Below are positions 1 through 6,084 of a stretch of 6,257 nucleotides of DNA, one piece after another. The position numbers and the translations under genes are program-made. This DNA comes from Bacteroidota bacterium. Its GTDB lineage: Bacteria; Bacteroidota; Ignavibacteria; UBA10030; UBA8401. Numbering within the stretch: position 1 is the stretch's first letter; every line of letters starts with the position of its first letter. The stretch is from the NCBI GenBank assembly GCA_003456055.1, contig DMPG01000303.1, positions 983-7,239 on the forward strand. The letters are read 5' to 3'. The notes under the pieces were generated by a model, which was not told the origin of the DNA, made no database searches, and was given only the letters and a program-made list of their open reading frames with translations.

Positions 1-393
1 GAGAACCAGAAGAAGCAAACCACTCGCGAACTGTATCAAATTTCACTTGAGAAAGTAGTTCAGATTGAGCGATTGAATAACCTGAACACCGAACAACAGA
101 ATGCATTCGATCGATCGTTCAAAGATCATCGGACAAAAGCGAGCGAAATGCAGGTGTTTAGTTCATTCGTTAAAAAACTTTCTTCGGAGATATCCAAACA
201 GACATCAACTGTTAAAAAGATCGAAACGAAAGAAGATATCAAGCGGGAAGAGCTTTTCGAGCGGGTGAAAGCAAAGACGATTGTCGAAAAACTACAGAAT
301 AAATTCCGTGAAGAATTTCGCAAGGAAGTCGAGCATAAAGAACAGCTTCTAACGGATTCATTGAATCAGAGAATAGAGATTAAACAATCGTGA
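1..393 (+). CDS. fliJ: Flagellar export protein FliJ, 5'-truncated by the window edge
   Basis: The frame is open from base 1 to the TGA at 391-393, giving the last 130 residues of a protein whose family is usually about 145-150 long, so only a short N-terminal part is missing. FliJ is the cytoplasmic coiled-coil stalk of the type III flagellar export ATPase. It sits in the FliI hexamer, contacts FlhA and escorts export substrates. The visible sequence is almost wholly charged and helical, with heptad-like stretches, no membrane segment, and a C-terminal half dominated by Lys, Glu and Arg, as expected of FliJ. There is little motif conservation in this family, so the call rests on coiled-coil character plus position directly before a MotE/YlxF-like gene and fliK, the standard fliJ slot. 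An internal TTG at 73 could be read as a start, but the open frame upstream makes that unlikely. The stop overlaps the next start by 4 bases, implying translational coupling. Confidence 0.8.
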   Translation, partial: ENQKKQTTRELYQISLEKVVQIERLNNLNTEQQNAFDRSFKDHRTKASEMQVFSSFVKKLSSEISKQTSTVKKIETKEDIKREELFERVKAKTIVEKLQNKFREEFRKEVEHKEQLLTDSLNQRIEIKQS

Positions 394-887
394 AAACAAT
401 TGTCGTTATTGCCATAGGATCAGTCGTAAGTGGGCTTATCATCGTTCAGATAATGTTCCTGTTATATGCCAATACTCCAGAGGTTTTTATTGCAGGAAAT
501 GATTCACTGGCGATGGAATCTTTTCAACAAAGTACAAAGCACGACAGTCTGACTGTGCCGAATCTTGAGAATCATAGTGACTCGGTAATTGTTGAAAAAC
601 CCATAGAGATAAAAACAGCGGGACATATTGAGAAAAAAGAGAATGCTAAATCCGAAAAGAAAATGGAAGATTTAAATATAGCAACACCGATTATGGTAAC
701 GGATTCGGTAGATGTAAAATCGCAAGCAAAAATGTTGGAAGCAATGGGTGTAGATGGTGCGGCAAAAGTAATGAGTACAATGAACGACAAGGAAGTCAAA
801 GCAATATTGCCAAAATTGAAAAAGCGGACAGCGGCGAAAATTCTCGTCTCGTTTGATCCGATTAGGGCGGCTCGGCTCTTGAGGTAG
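390..887 (+). CDS. MotE/YlxF-like membrane-anchored flagellar protein (MgtE N-domain-like)
   Basis: The product has 165 residues with a GTG start that overlaps the fliJ stop (GTGA). Residues about 4-27 form one hydrophobic segment with a single Lys before it, so a signal anchor with the rest outside the cytoplasm is likely. Residues about 30-105 are a charged, Lys/Glu-rich linker. Residues about 110-165 resemble the small helical repeat domain shared by MgtE N-terminal domains and MotE: an AKMLEAMG start, then repeated helix pairs ending in FDPIRAARLLR. In rhizobia MotE is a periplasmic chaperone for MotC, and in Bacillus the homologous ylxF lies between fliJ and fliK exactly as here. Whether this protein has a Mot-type partner cannot be seen, because no motC-like gene is in the window. 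The GTG start is preferred because it retains the full membrane segment and the coupled overlap; its Shine-Dalgarno is weak. Family call is firm, exact role is inferred. Confidence 0.75.
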   Translation: MKTIVVIAIGSVVSGLIIVQIMFLLYANTPEVFIAGNDSLAMESFQQSTKHDSLTVPNLENHSDSVIVEKPIEIKTAGHIEKKENAKSEKKMEDLNIATPIMVTDSVDVKSQAKMLEAMGVDGAAKVMSTMNDKEVKAILPKLKKRTAAKILVSFDPIRAARLLR

Positions 888-889
888 GT

Positions 890-2635
890 ATGATCAACTT
901 TAATTTTCTTGGTTTAGGTTCATTTTCTGCTGCACAACAAAAAGGAAAGACAAACGGAGTGGCTGGAGCTGCATCCGAAGACGGGTCAGTGGGTGTGGAT
1001 AGTAATTCACAAATTAGTGATGCCGCATTCCCCAATGTATTGATGCAAATGTTGTTAGGACAGCAATTGCCAATAACTGATCAGGTTACTTTGGGACAAA
1101 AGACAATTCCACCTGAAAACGGAACTGACAGTGACATTCTTGTTTCTGAAAACCCACTGTTCATTAGTGAACAAGTACTATCTCTTCGGGAACAATCACT
1201 TGCCGGTGAAATGAAAAAGCAATCGGTAATCCAAAAAGCTTCGATACAAGCGTTGCCATCCGGAGAAATCAGAATTGCATCAGGGCAGTCAGAAAACATT
1301 GATATTGCAAGACTTCCATTGGAAGAATTGAATGTTGAGTCCGTTGGATCAATTCTCAAGAACCAGATCGAAAGTGCTGAATCATCACAAATACTACCAG
1401 ATCCGAAAACAAATTTGGAGGGAATGAGTATTCTTCCGCTTCAAACTCAGCCGAGTATAATTAATCAATCTCTTTCCAATGGACAAGAAGTGAAGGAAAC
1501 TGCATCTTCAATTCTTTCAAAAAATACATTATCCCCTAAAGTGAACAATCTGTTCATGAATGAGATCGTGCAACCTTCTTTGGATACTCCAGTTTTAAAT
1601 TCAAACAACAAACCAGAGACGATAAACAATGGATATCAGCAAAAAGAAATCTTGAATTCAGAAGAAATAAAAATAGTAAATAAATCGATAGTTCAAGATT
1701 TAGATGCAGATAACAATATTCAATCGTCCAAAATTCCATTGACGAATAACGAAAAATCATTAAGTAGCTACGAACACCAGTCTCGAAATAATACCATTGA
1801 AGCAAAGCAAATAATTAATAAAACAATTGTTAAAGAACAGGACATTACTTCGATTATGAGTAATGACTTTCTGCAGAAAGGAATCCTTTCTGCGGTTGTT
1901 ACACAAAGCGGAAACGTAACAAAAAATAATGATCGTAAATCAACGGTAATTGGATCAACAAATTCTTCGGAGAATCACTTATCTACAACTACTTCCGTTG
2001 AACTTGATGCATCGGCAACCATTGTTAAGAATGAGTCCCAAAATTCCGGAAACGGTTCTTTTTCAACGAACGAAAATTTTGAACGCCAATCATCATCAGA
2101 AAAAACCATCGCCCCTGTGGATGTTCGACAAGGACAACAATTATTTGCCGCTGTGATTGAAGAAAAAAATAATATTATTGTGTCAAAAAATCAGCAGACA
2201 GAAATCACTTCGTTTTTGCGACAACAAGATGCAGTGAATAATATTGTTGAACAGTTGGCTAAAAATGTTAAGTTCTCAACTGACGGAAACAACTCACAGA
2301 TCAAGATCTCGTTAACACCGGAAGCGCTTGGTGAAGTGATGTTAAAGGTGTCAGTGGAACACGGAAAAGTATCCACTCAAATTGAAGTGCAGCAGCCTCA
2401 AATAAAAGCGGTTGTTGAAGCAAATATACAGATTTTACGTGATTCTCTTTCCAGCAAAGGATTGGTTGTAGACCGGATCGATATTTCAACATCGCAATAT
2501 TCTCTCAATGAAAAATCATCGAATCATGGCCAGCATCGATCGAACATGAAAAATTATTCTGGCAAGGAAATTGTAGAAGAAGATATAGTACAAACAAAAT
2601 TATTCGGCTATAATACAGTCGATTACGTTGCGTAA
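890..2635 (+). CDS. fliK: Flagellar hook-length control protein FliK
   Basis: The product has 581 residues, longer than the 405-residue Salmonella protein. FliK is an exported molecular ruler: its extended N-terminal region measures the hook, and its C-terminal domain acts on FlhB to switch export from hook to filament substrates. Residues 1 to about 440 are low-complexity and rich in Asn, Ser, Gln and Ile, with no recognisable fold, as expected for the ruler. Residues about 443-545 match the Flg_hook domain: a leading amphipathic helix, the signature LTPEALGEV at 475-483, then a VSVEHGKVSTQIEVQ strand region and a helix starting near QIKAVVEANIQILRDSL. A polar tail of about 35 residues follows. 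The ATG at 890 lies 2 bases after the motE stop, with GAGG at 881-884 as ribosome binding site. No signal peptide is expected, because FliK leaves through the flagellar type III apparatus. The C-terminal domain makes the identification secure. Confidence 0.92.
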   Translation: MINFNFLGLGSFSAAQQKGKTNGVAGAASEDGSVGVDSNSQISDAAFPNVLMQMLLGQQLPITDQVTLGQKTIPPENGTDSDILVSENPLFISEQVLSLREQSLAGEMKKQSVIQKASIQALPSGEIRIASGQSENIDIARLPLEELNVESVGSILKNQIESAESSQILPDPKTNLEGMSILPLQTQPSIINQSLSNGQEVKETASSILSKNTLSPKVNNLFMNEIVQPSLDTPVLNSNNKPETINNGYQQKEILNSEEIKIVNKSIVQDLDADNNIQSSKIPLTNNEKSLSSYEHQSRNNTIEAKQIINKTIVKEQDITSIMSNDFLQKGILSAVVTQSGNVTKNNDRKSTVIGSTNSSENHLSTTTSVELDASATIVKNESQNSGNGSFSTNENFERQSSSEKTIAPVDVRQGQQLFAAVIEEKNNIIVSKNQQTEITSFLRQQDAVNNIVEQLAKNVKFSTDGNNSQIKISLTPEALGEVMLKVSVEHGKVSTQIEVQQPQIKAVVEANIQILRDSLSSKGLVVDRIDISTSQYSLNEKSSNHGQHRSNMKNYSGKEIVEEDIVQTKLFGYNTVDYVA

Positions 2636-2647
2636 GGATAAATGACC

Positions 2648-3244
2648 ATGGCTATTCAACCAGTAACATCATACACAACAACAGCGAACAGAGCTCCTTC
2701 CAATACACTTGGCAAACAGGATTTTCTCAATTTGTTGATTCAGCAGATGAGAAATCAAGATCCGATGGATCCGATGAAGGGGACTGAATTTGCTGCACAA
2801 CTTGCCCAATTCAGTTCGCTGGAACAATTGACAAATTTGAATGATGCAACCATCCAAGGAATTAACGCAAATATAGTATTAACGCAATCTATCAATAATG
2901 CACTTTCAACAACGTTCATCGGAAAAACTGTTCGCGCGGGAACGGATACATTTCAGTATAACGGTGAAGGTGATTCTAAGCTTGCTTATGAACTTGCTTC
3001 GGCAGCAGACAGTACCGTAGTGAAGATTTACGACGAAAACGATAAACTTGTAAAAACACTCAGTGGCGATGCAAGTATGGGTGAAAACTTTGTGAAATGG
3101 GATGGAACAAACGAAAATGGAGAGACTGTGCCGAACGGAAAATACCATTTTAACGTAGAAGTAAAAGACAGCGATGGAAAAACAACCGATGTATCTAAAA
3201 GAAAACAAATATATTTATGGAACTGTGAACGGTGTTCGATTTAA
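2648..3244 (+). CDS. flgD: Flagellar hook cap protein FlgD, frame broken near the C-terminus
   Basis: FlgD is exported and caps the growing hook so that FlgE subunits polymerise. The N-terminal signature is clear: LGKQDFLNLLIQQMRNQDP, then PM and the FAAQLAQFSSLEQL block. From about residue 90 come a Tudor-like strand (FIGKTVRAG) and an Ig-like FlgD domain containing KIYDENDKLVKTL, VKWDGTNENG and the PNGKYHFNVE strand. After TTDVSK at 3182-3199 the reading frame goes wrong: 14 unrelated residues (RKQIYLWNCERCSI) precede a stop at 3242-3244. The proper FlgD ending continues one frame over to 3320 and is listed separately. Two starts are possible. AAGGA at 2634-2638 is 9 bases from the ATG at 2648 but only 3 from the ATG at 2642, so 2648 is preferred; using 2642 adds Met-Thr. 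Restored with one base removed, the protein would be 223-225 residues, a normal FlgD size. Base error, true mutation or recoding cannot be told apart here. Confidence 0.9.
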   Translation: MAIQPVTSYTTTANRAPSNTLGKQDFLNLLIQQMRNQDPMDPMKGTEFAAQLAQFSSLEQLTNLNDATIQGINANIVLTQSINNALSTTFIGKTVRAGTDTFQYNGEGDSKLAYELASAADSTVVKIYDENDKLVKTLSGDASMGENFVKWDGTNENGETVPNGKYHFNVEVKDSDGKTTDVSKRKQIYLWNCERCSI

Positions 3245-3320
3245 AAATGGTACCACCGTATTTGTGATAGATGGAATGGAAGTTGCGCTTTCCAGTATTT
3301 CTGAGATCTCAGGAGGATAA
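3201..3320 (+). pseudogene. flgD: Out-of-frame C-terminal segment of FlgD
   Basis: Read from GAA at 3201 to the TAA at 3318-3320, this segment gives 39 residues ending ...SSISEISGG. It includes YIYGTVNGVRF, then KNGTTVFVIDGMEVALSS, the typical end of FlgD that completes its Tudor-like domain. It has no ribosome binding site or start of its own. Skipping a single A in the AAAA run at 3197-3200 joins TTDVSK directly to ENKYIYGTV in perfect family register; the second A4 run at 3202-3205 is an alternative shift point. Spacing also supports 3320 as the native end, because the AGGAGG at 3311-3316 that serves the next gene lies within this last stretch, as in the other tightly packed junctions. I treat this as part of the same gene, not an independent ORF. 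Confidence 0.88.
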
Positions 3321-3323
3321 ATT

Positions 3324-3713
3324 ATGGCAGAGACTATTATCAATGGAGTACGAGTTCCCTTCGTTCCTATCGGAAATCCAAGCGGCGCAGGGAATAGACT
3401 GCCGATCGATCTTCCGGCGGATCGATCGTTCAAACAGGTCTTTGATAAAGAATTACAAAGTGTAAAGTTCTCAAAACATGCACAACAGCGTTTGGATTCA
3501 CGCAACATTACATTGAATGATCAGGATAAAACAAAGATTGAAAATGCCGTATCGATGGCGGAGAAAAAAGGCTCGCAGGATTCATTGGTCTTATTACGGG
3601 ATATGGCATTCATCGTTAATATTAAAAACCGCACGGTTGTAACAGCAATGGACAAAGAATCGATGAGTCAAAATGTTTTTACAAATATCGATAGTGCGGT
3701 TGTAGCAGAATAA
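3324..3713 (+). CDS. TIGR02530-family flagellar operon protein, function unknown
   Basis: The product has 129 residues with ATG at 3324 and a strong AGGAGG at 3311-3316, 7 bases upstream. Residues about 1-35 are variable and Pro/Gly-rich. Residues about 49-126 are the conserved family body: a start FSKHAQQRLDSRNI, an amphipathic helix (KIENAVSMAEKKG), a strand with SLVLLRDMAFIVNIKNRTVVTAMD, and the ending VFTNIDSAVV. These match the flagellar operon protein family TIGR02530 ('flg_new'), found between flgD and flgE in many Firmicutes, spirochaete and related clusters. There is no signal peptide or membrane segment, so it is either cytoplasmic or a type III export substrate. Its fixed place between the hook cap and hook genes suggests a hook-assembly or regulatory role, but I know of no established function. 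The N-terminal third carries a perfect inverted repeat, listed separately. Family assignment is confident; function is open. Confidence 0.88.
   Translation: MAETIINGVRVPFVPIGNPSGAGNRLPIDLPADRSFKQVFDKELQSVKFSKHAQQRLDSRNITLNDQDKTKIENAVSMAEKKGSQDSLVLLRDMAFIVNIKNRTVVTAMDKESMSQNVFTNIDSAVVAE
3403..3428. repeat. Perfect 9-bp inverted repeat inside the TIGR02530 gene
   Basis: CGATCGATC at 3403-3411 and GATCGATCG at 3420-3428 are exact reverse complements separated by 8 bases. In mRNA they could form a stable hairpin about 80 bases after the start codon. Each arm is also internally palindromic (overlapping GATC/ATCGAT). It encodes part of the variable segment DLPADRS, so coding constraint is probably weak. 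It may simply reflect chance in a GATC-rich stretch. Confidence 0.6.
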
Positions 3714-3720
3714 AAAAATA

Positions 3721-3780
3721 GTTTCACTTAAATAACTCGGGCTGGCCCTTTATTCTTTCGAATGAAAAATAAAGAAGCCC
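3721..3780 (+). promoter_or_regulatory. Structured upstream leader of flgE with GTTTCACT-N9-CGGGC element
   Basis: The gap between the TIGR02530 gene and flgE is 134 bases, far wider than any other junction in the upstream unit. It opens with GTTTCACT (3721-3728), then 9 bases, then CGGGC (3738-3742). From 3739 to 3780 it can fold as an imperfect hairpin: GGGCT (3739-3743) pairs with AGCCC (3776-3780), CTTTATT (3748-3754) with AATAAAG (3768-3774), and TTTC (3756-3759) with GAAA (3764-3767), around a GAAT loop. No T-run follows, so it does not look like a normal terminator. The same element, with a much shorter hairpin, precedes the ORF starting at 6250. A promoter for flgE probably lies here too, but I could not place -35 and -10 boxes confidently. 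Confidence 0.5.
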
Positions 3781-3840
3781 CTCCGTCAAGTTGACTGACC
3801 GATACTTGGCGATGATCAATACACACCTATAAACGGAGGG
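3779..3840 (+). promoter_or_regulatory. Possible sequestration of the flgE ribosome binding site
   Basis: CCCTCCGT at 3779-3786 is the exact reverse complement of ACGGAGGG at 3833-3840, which contains the flgE Shine-Dalgarno (GGAGGG, 7 bases before the ATG at 3848). Pairing would give an 8-bp, GC-rich helix hiding the ribosome binding site. Bases 3779-3780 also belong to the base of the preceding hairpin (3739-3780), so the two folds compete at that point. This resembles an on/off leader, but no ligand or protein can be named. A short GTCAA-G-TTGAC inverted repeat lies at 3785-3795. Confidence 0.4.
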
Positions 3841-3847
3841 TACTACT

Positions 3848-5113
3848 ATGGGATTCCTACGGTCACTTTCTGCAGGCGTTACCGGGCTGCGCAACAACAC
3901 ACTCATGATGGACGTTATCGGTAATAACGTCGCCAACATTAACACAATCGGTTTTAAAGGAAGCAGAATCACCTTCAGCGACATGTTCTCGCAGACATTG
4001 CGCGGTGCATCCAGCCCGTCATCAACGACCGGCGGAACGAATCCGATGCAGATTGGTCTTGGAGCATCGGTCAATTCACTTGATACGATTTTTACACAAG
4101 GCGCATTTGAAACAACGGGCGGTCTCACCGATATGGCAATCGGTGGAAGCGGTCTATTTATTGTAAACTCAAATGGCAAACAATTATACACACGTGTTGG
4201 TGCATTCACTAGTGATTCAGCGGGTAATCTTGTTACCGGATCTGGTGCTATTCTTCAAGGAAAACTTGCTGATATGAATGGCGTAATTCCAATAGGAACA
4301 ACGTTGCAAGACATGAAGATTGATATGGATAGAAGATTTCCTGCCAAAGCCACAACAACAGCAAGTTTTTCGGGCAATCTTGATTCCCTTGCCAAAGTGG
4401 ATGGTATTGATGCTACAGGCAATCTGGTTGTTGGAGATTCAACGAAAGCTTCAATGGATATTTTTGATTCTCAAGGTAACCCATTTACGATTGAGATGAC
4501 ATTCAAAAAAACAACAGATAATCAATGGACCTGGTCAGCGAGCTCTTCAACCGGAACCATCAATGCTGGTGGATCGGGAACACTTGAATTTAATCCTGAT
4601 GGTACTCTAAAACAGTTCGCATATGATGGAGGTGCAACGAACTTTCAAATGTCTACTGGACTTGGCACATCAGATCTAGCAATCGATCTTAATGTTAAAA
4701 CTATTTCTCAGAACGCCGGAAAAATGCAGGTTCAGAATAAATCTCAAGATGGTTTTGCTTCGGGCATGTTAACATCGTGGGAGATCGACAAGAGCGGAAT
4801 TATCGTCGGAAAGTTCGATAATCAAAAGAGAATGAATCTTGGACAGATCATGCTTGCTGAATTCAATAATCCGGCTGGTCTTATGAAAAGCGGCGACAGT
4901 ATGTATGATATTTCCGGAAACTCAGGTGAACCAGTTATCACTTCAACTGGTGGAAATTCAACCATTAATACCGGTGTTTTGGAAGGATCGAATGTTGATC
5001 TTCCTGAAGAGTTTACAAAAATGATCGTTGCACAACGAGGATTTCAAGCCAACGCACGAGTCATTACAACAAGTGATGAAATTTTGAATGAAGTTGTTAA
5101 TTTGAAACGATAA
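3848..5113 (+). CDS. flgE: Flagellar hook protein FlgE
   Basis: The product has 421 residues, close to the 403 of Salmonella FlgE. FlgE is exported through the flagellar type III apparatus and polymerises under the FlgD cap into the hook, the universal joint between rod and filament. The N-terminal rod/hook signature spans about residues 5-40: SAGVTGLRNN, then DVIGNNVANINTIGFKGSR. The conserved turn QGAFETTGGLTDMAIGGSGLF lies at 84-104. A Gly/Ser/Thr-rich outer region follows to about 340, and the last 44 residues carry the conserved C-terminal helix block with EEFTKMIVAQRGFQANARVI and a final NEVVNLKR. FlgF and FlgG share both ends but are about 250-260 residues long; length and position after flgD favour FlgE. 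The ATG has a strong GGAGGG ribosome binding site, which may be masked by upstream pairing. A terminator follows 9 bases after the stop. Confidence 0.95.
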   Translation: MGFLRSLSAGVTGLRNNTLMMDVIGNNVANINTIGFKGSRITFSDMFSQTLRGASSPSSTTGGTNPMQIGLGASVNSLDTIFTQGAFETTGGLTDMAIGGSGLFIVNSNGKQLYTRVGAFTSDSAGNLVTGSGAILQGKLADMNGVIPIGTTLQDMKIDMDRRFPAKATTTASFSGNLDSLAKVDGIDATGNLVVGDSTKASMDIFDSQGNPFTIEMTFKKTTDNQWTWSASSSTGTINAGGSGTLEFNPDGTLKQFAYDGGATNFQMSTGLGTSDLAIDLNVKTISQNAGKMQVQNKSQDGFASGMLTSWEIDKSGIIVGKFDNQKRMNLGQIMLAEFNNPAGLMKSGDSMYDISGNSGEPVITSTGGNSTINTGVLEGSNVDLPEEFTKMIVAQRGFQANARVITTSDEILNEVVNLKR

Positions 5114-5122
5114 GATTGAATA

Positions 5123-5157
5123 ACGGGCAGTCTTAAATGACTGCCCCGTTTCTTATT
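5123..5157 (+). terminator. Rho-independent terminator after flgE
   Basis: GGGCAGTC at 5125-5132 pairs perfectly with GACTGCCC at 5139-5146 around a 6-base loop (TTAAAT). Outer AC/GT pairs are possible across one bulged C. The downstream strand runs into CGTTTCTTATT. It closes the unit ending in flgE and separates it from the flagellin gene. Confidence 0.85.
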
Positions 5158-5234
5158 AATTCTGATTAAATATACTTCTAATTTCTCAACGAAATTAAAA
5201 ACTACAATTACATATAAAATAAGGAGATTTATTT

Positions 5235-6074
5235 ATGGCATTCTCAACAGGGGGTAGAATCAACACAAACATTAGTGCACAGCAGGCATATAGTGCATTA
5301 AATGAAATCAGCCGTGAACATGGCGTTCATCAACTACGGTTAGCGACTGGAAAACGTATCAACTCAGCATCCGACGATCCATCAGGATATGTAATCTCCA
5401 AAAAAATGGAAGGCCGCATGCGTGCAATGAGTGCCGGTGTTGATAACGTTGGAGACGCACAAAGTGTGTACGGTGTAGCAGAAGGGGGCTATCAATCGAT
5501 CGCAGACATTCTTGTTACGATCAAAGAAAAACAAGCACGTGCTGCAAACGGCGCAATGGGAGCAAACGAACTTGATGCTATCGCATCAGAGATCAATTCG
5601 CTGGCAAGTGAAATAGATGATATCAATGCGCAGACAAAGTTCAATGGTGTTGGATTGTTCAAAAAACTTGCAGCTGATACGGCTTATTCAAAAACATTCC
5701 AAGTGGGCGAAGCTACAACTGAAATACTTAATGTTGGCTTTAGTGCAACATCAGGAGCTCTTGATCTACTGGGAGTAGCAGCAGGTGCAGTAACATCTGC
5801 GAATATTGCTACGTTAACAGCCGATGCCGGATTGAACACCGTCAGTACAGAAATTGGAAAGATTGGTGCTGCAATAAATAGATTGTCAATCAAAGAGACT
5901 AATCTGACCACGGCGATCACAAACACTGAAGCTGCCAAGAGTAGAATTATGGATGCTGATGTTGCCAAGGAACAGATCCAGGTGTCGAAGCTCCAGATTT
6001 TACAACAAACTTCAACGGCTCAGCTTGCACAGGCCAATTCGTCACCCCAAAATTTCTTGTCACTCTTCCGATAA
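5235..6074 (+). CDS. fliC: Flagellin (short, D0/D1 type)
   Basis: The product has 279 residues. Flagellin is exported and polymerises under the FliD cap to form the filament. The N-terminal D0/D1 domain covers about residues 1-143: GRINTNISAQQAYSALNEI, then RLATGKRINSASDDPSGYVI at 35-54, the coiled-coil helix around 85-130, and TKFNGVGLF at 134-142. The C-terminal D1/D0 domain covers about 197-279: an INRLS block, TNTEAAKSRIMDADVAKEQ (229-247), then ILQQTSTAQLAQANSSPQN and LSLFR. Only about 50 residues lie between, rich in Ala, Thr and Gly, so there is essentially no D2/D3 surface domain; this resembles the compact flagellins of Bacillus type. AAGGAG at 5221-5226 stands 8 bases before the ATG. 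The gene is flanked by its own leader and by a terminator at each end, so it is probably transcribed alone. I could not find a convincing sigma-28 promoter in the 121-base gap upstream. Confidence 0.95.
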   Translation: MAFSTGGRINTNISAQQAYSALNEISREHGVHQLRLATGKRINSASDDPSGYVISKKMEGRMRAMSAGVDNVGDAQSVYGVAEGGYQSIADILVTIKEKQARAANGAMGANELDAIASEINSLASEIDDINAQTKFNGVGLFKKLAADTAYSKTFQVGEATTEILNVGFSATSGALDLLGVAAGAVTSANIATLTADAGLNTVSTEIGKIGAAINRLSIKETNLTTAITNTEAAKSRIMDADVAKEQIQVSKLQILQQTSTAQLAQANSSPQNFLSLFR

Positions 6075-6084
6075 GAATAAATAA

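Noticed and set aside
2906..3208. Minus-strand ORF of 100 residues opposite flgD
   Set aside because: It lies wholly opposite a well-supported gene, has no ribosome binding site or family likeness, and is best read as a shadow.
3739..3780. Rho-independent terminator after the TIGR02530 gene
   Set aside because: A hairpin is possible, but its stem is imperfect and no T-run follows it. A short T-rich stretch lies inside the hairpin instead.
3798..3805. ACCGATAC as a sigma-28 -10 box before flgE
   Set aside because: It matches 6 of 8 bases of GCCGATAA, but no TAAA-like -35 stands at the required 15-base spacing (CCCT is there); the nearest TAAA (3770-3773) is 24 bases away.
3738..3810. Cyclic di-GMP (GEMM-I) riboswitch in the flgE leader
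   Set aside because: The GGGC...AAGCCCCTCCG layout recalls GEMM-I, but the conserved CACGCACAGGGCAAACC, GNRA tetraloop and GACGCAAAGCC parts are missing.
3724..4209. Minus-strand ORF of 161 residues opposite the flgE start and leader
   Set aside because: Most of it is antisense to the conserved FlgE N-terminus; its Pro/Val-rich composition is typical of reverse-strand shadows, and no domain is recognisable.
5167..5195. TAAA ... AACGAAAT as a sigma-28 promoter for the first flagellin
   Set aside because: The -10 part matches only 4 of 8 bases and the spacing is 17 instead of 15.
5684..5968. Minus-strand ORF of 94 residues opposite the flagellin
   Set aside because: It is the antisense of an Ala/Thr-rich coding region, which produces open reverse frames by composition.
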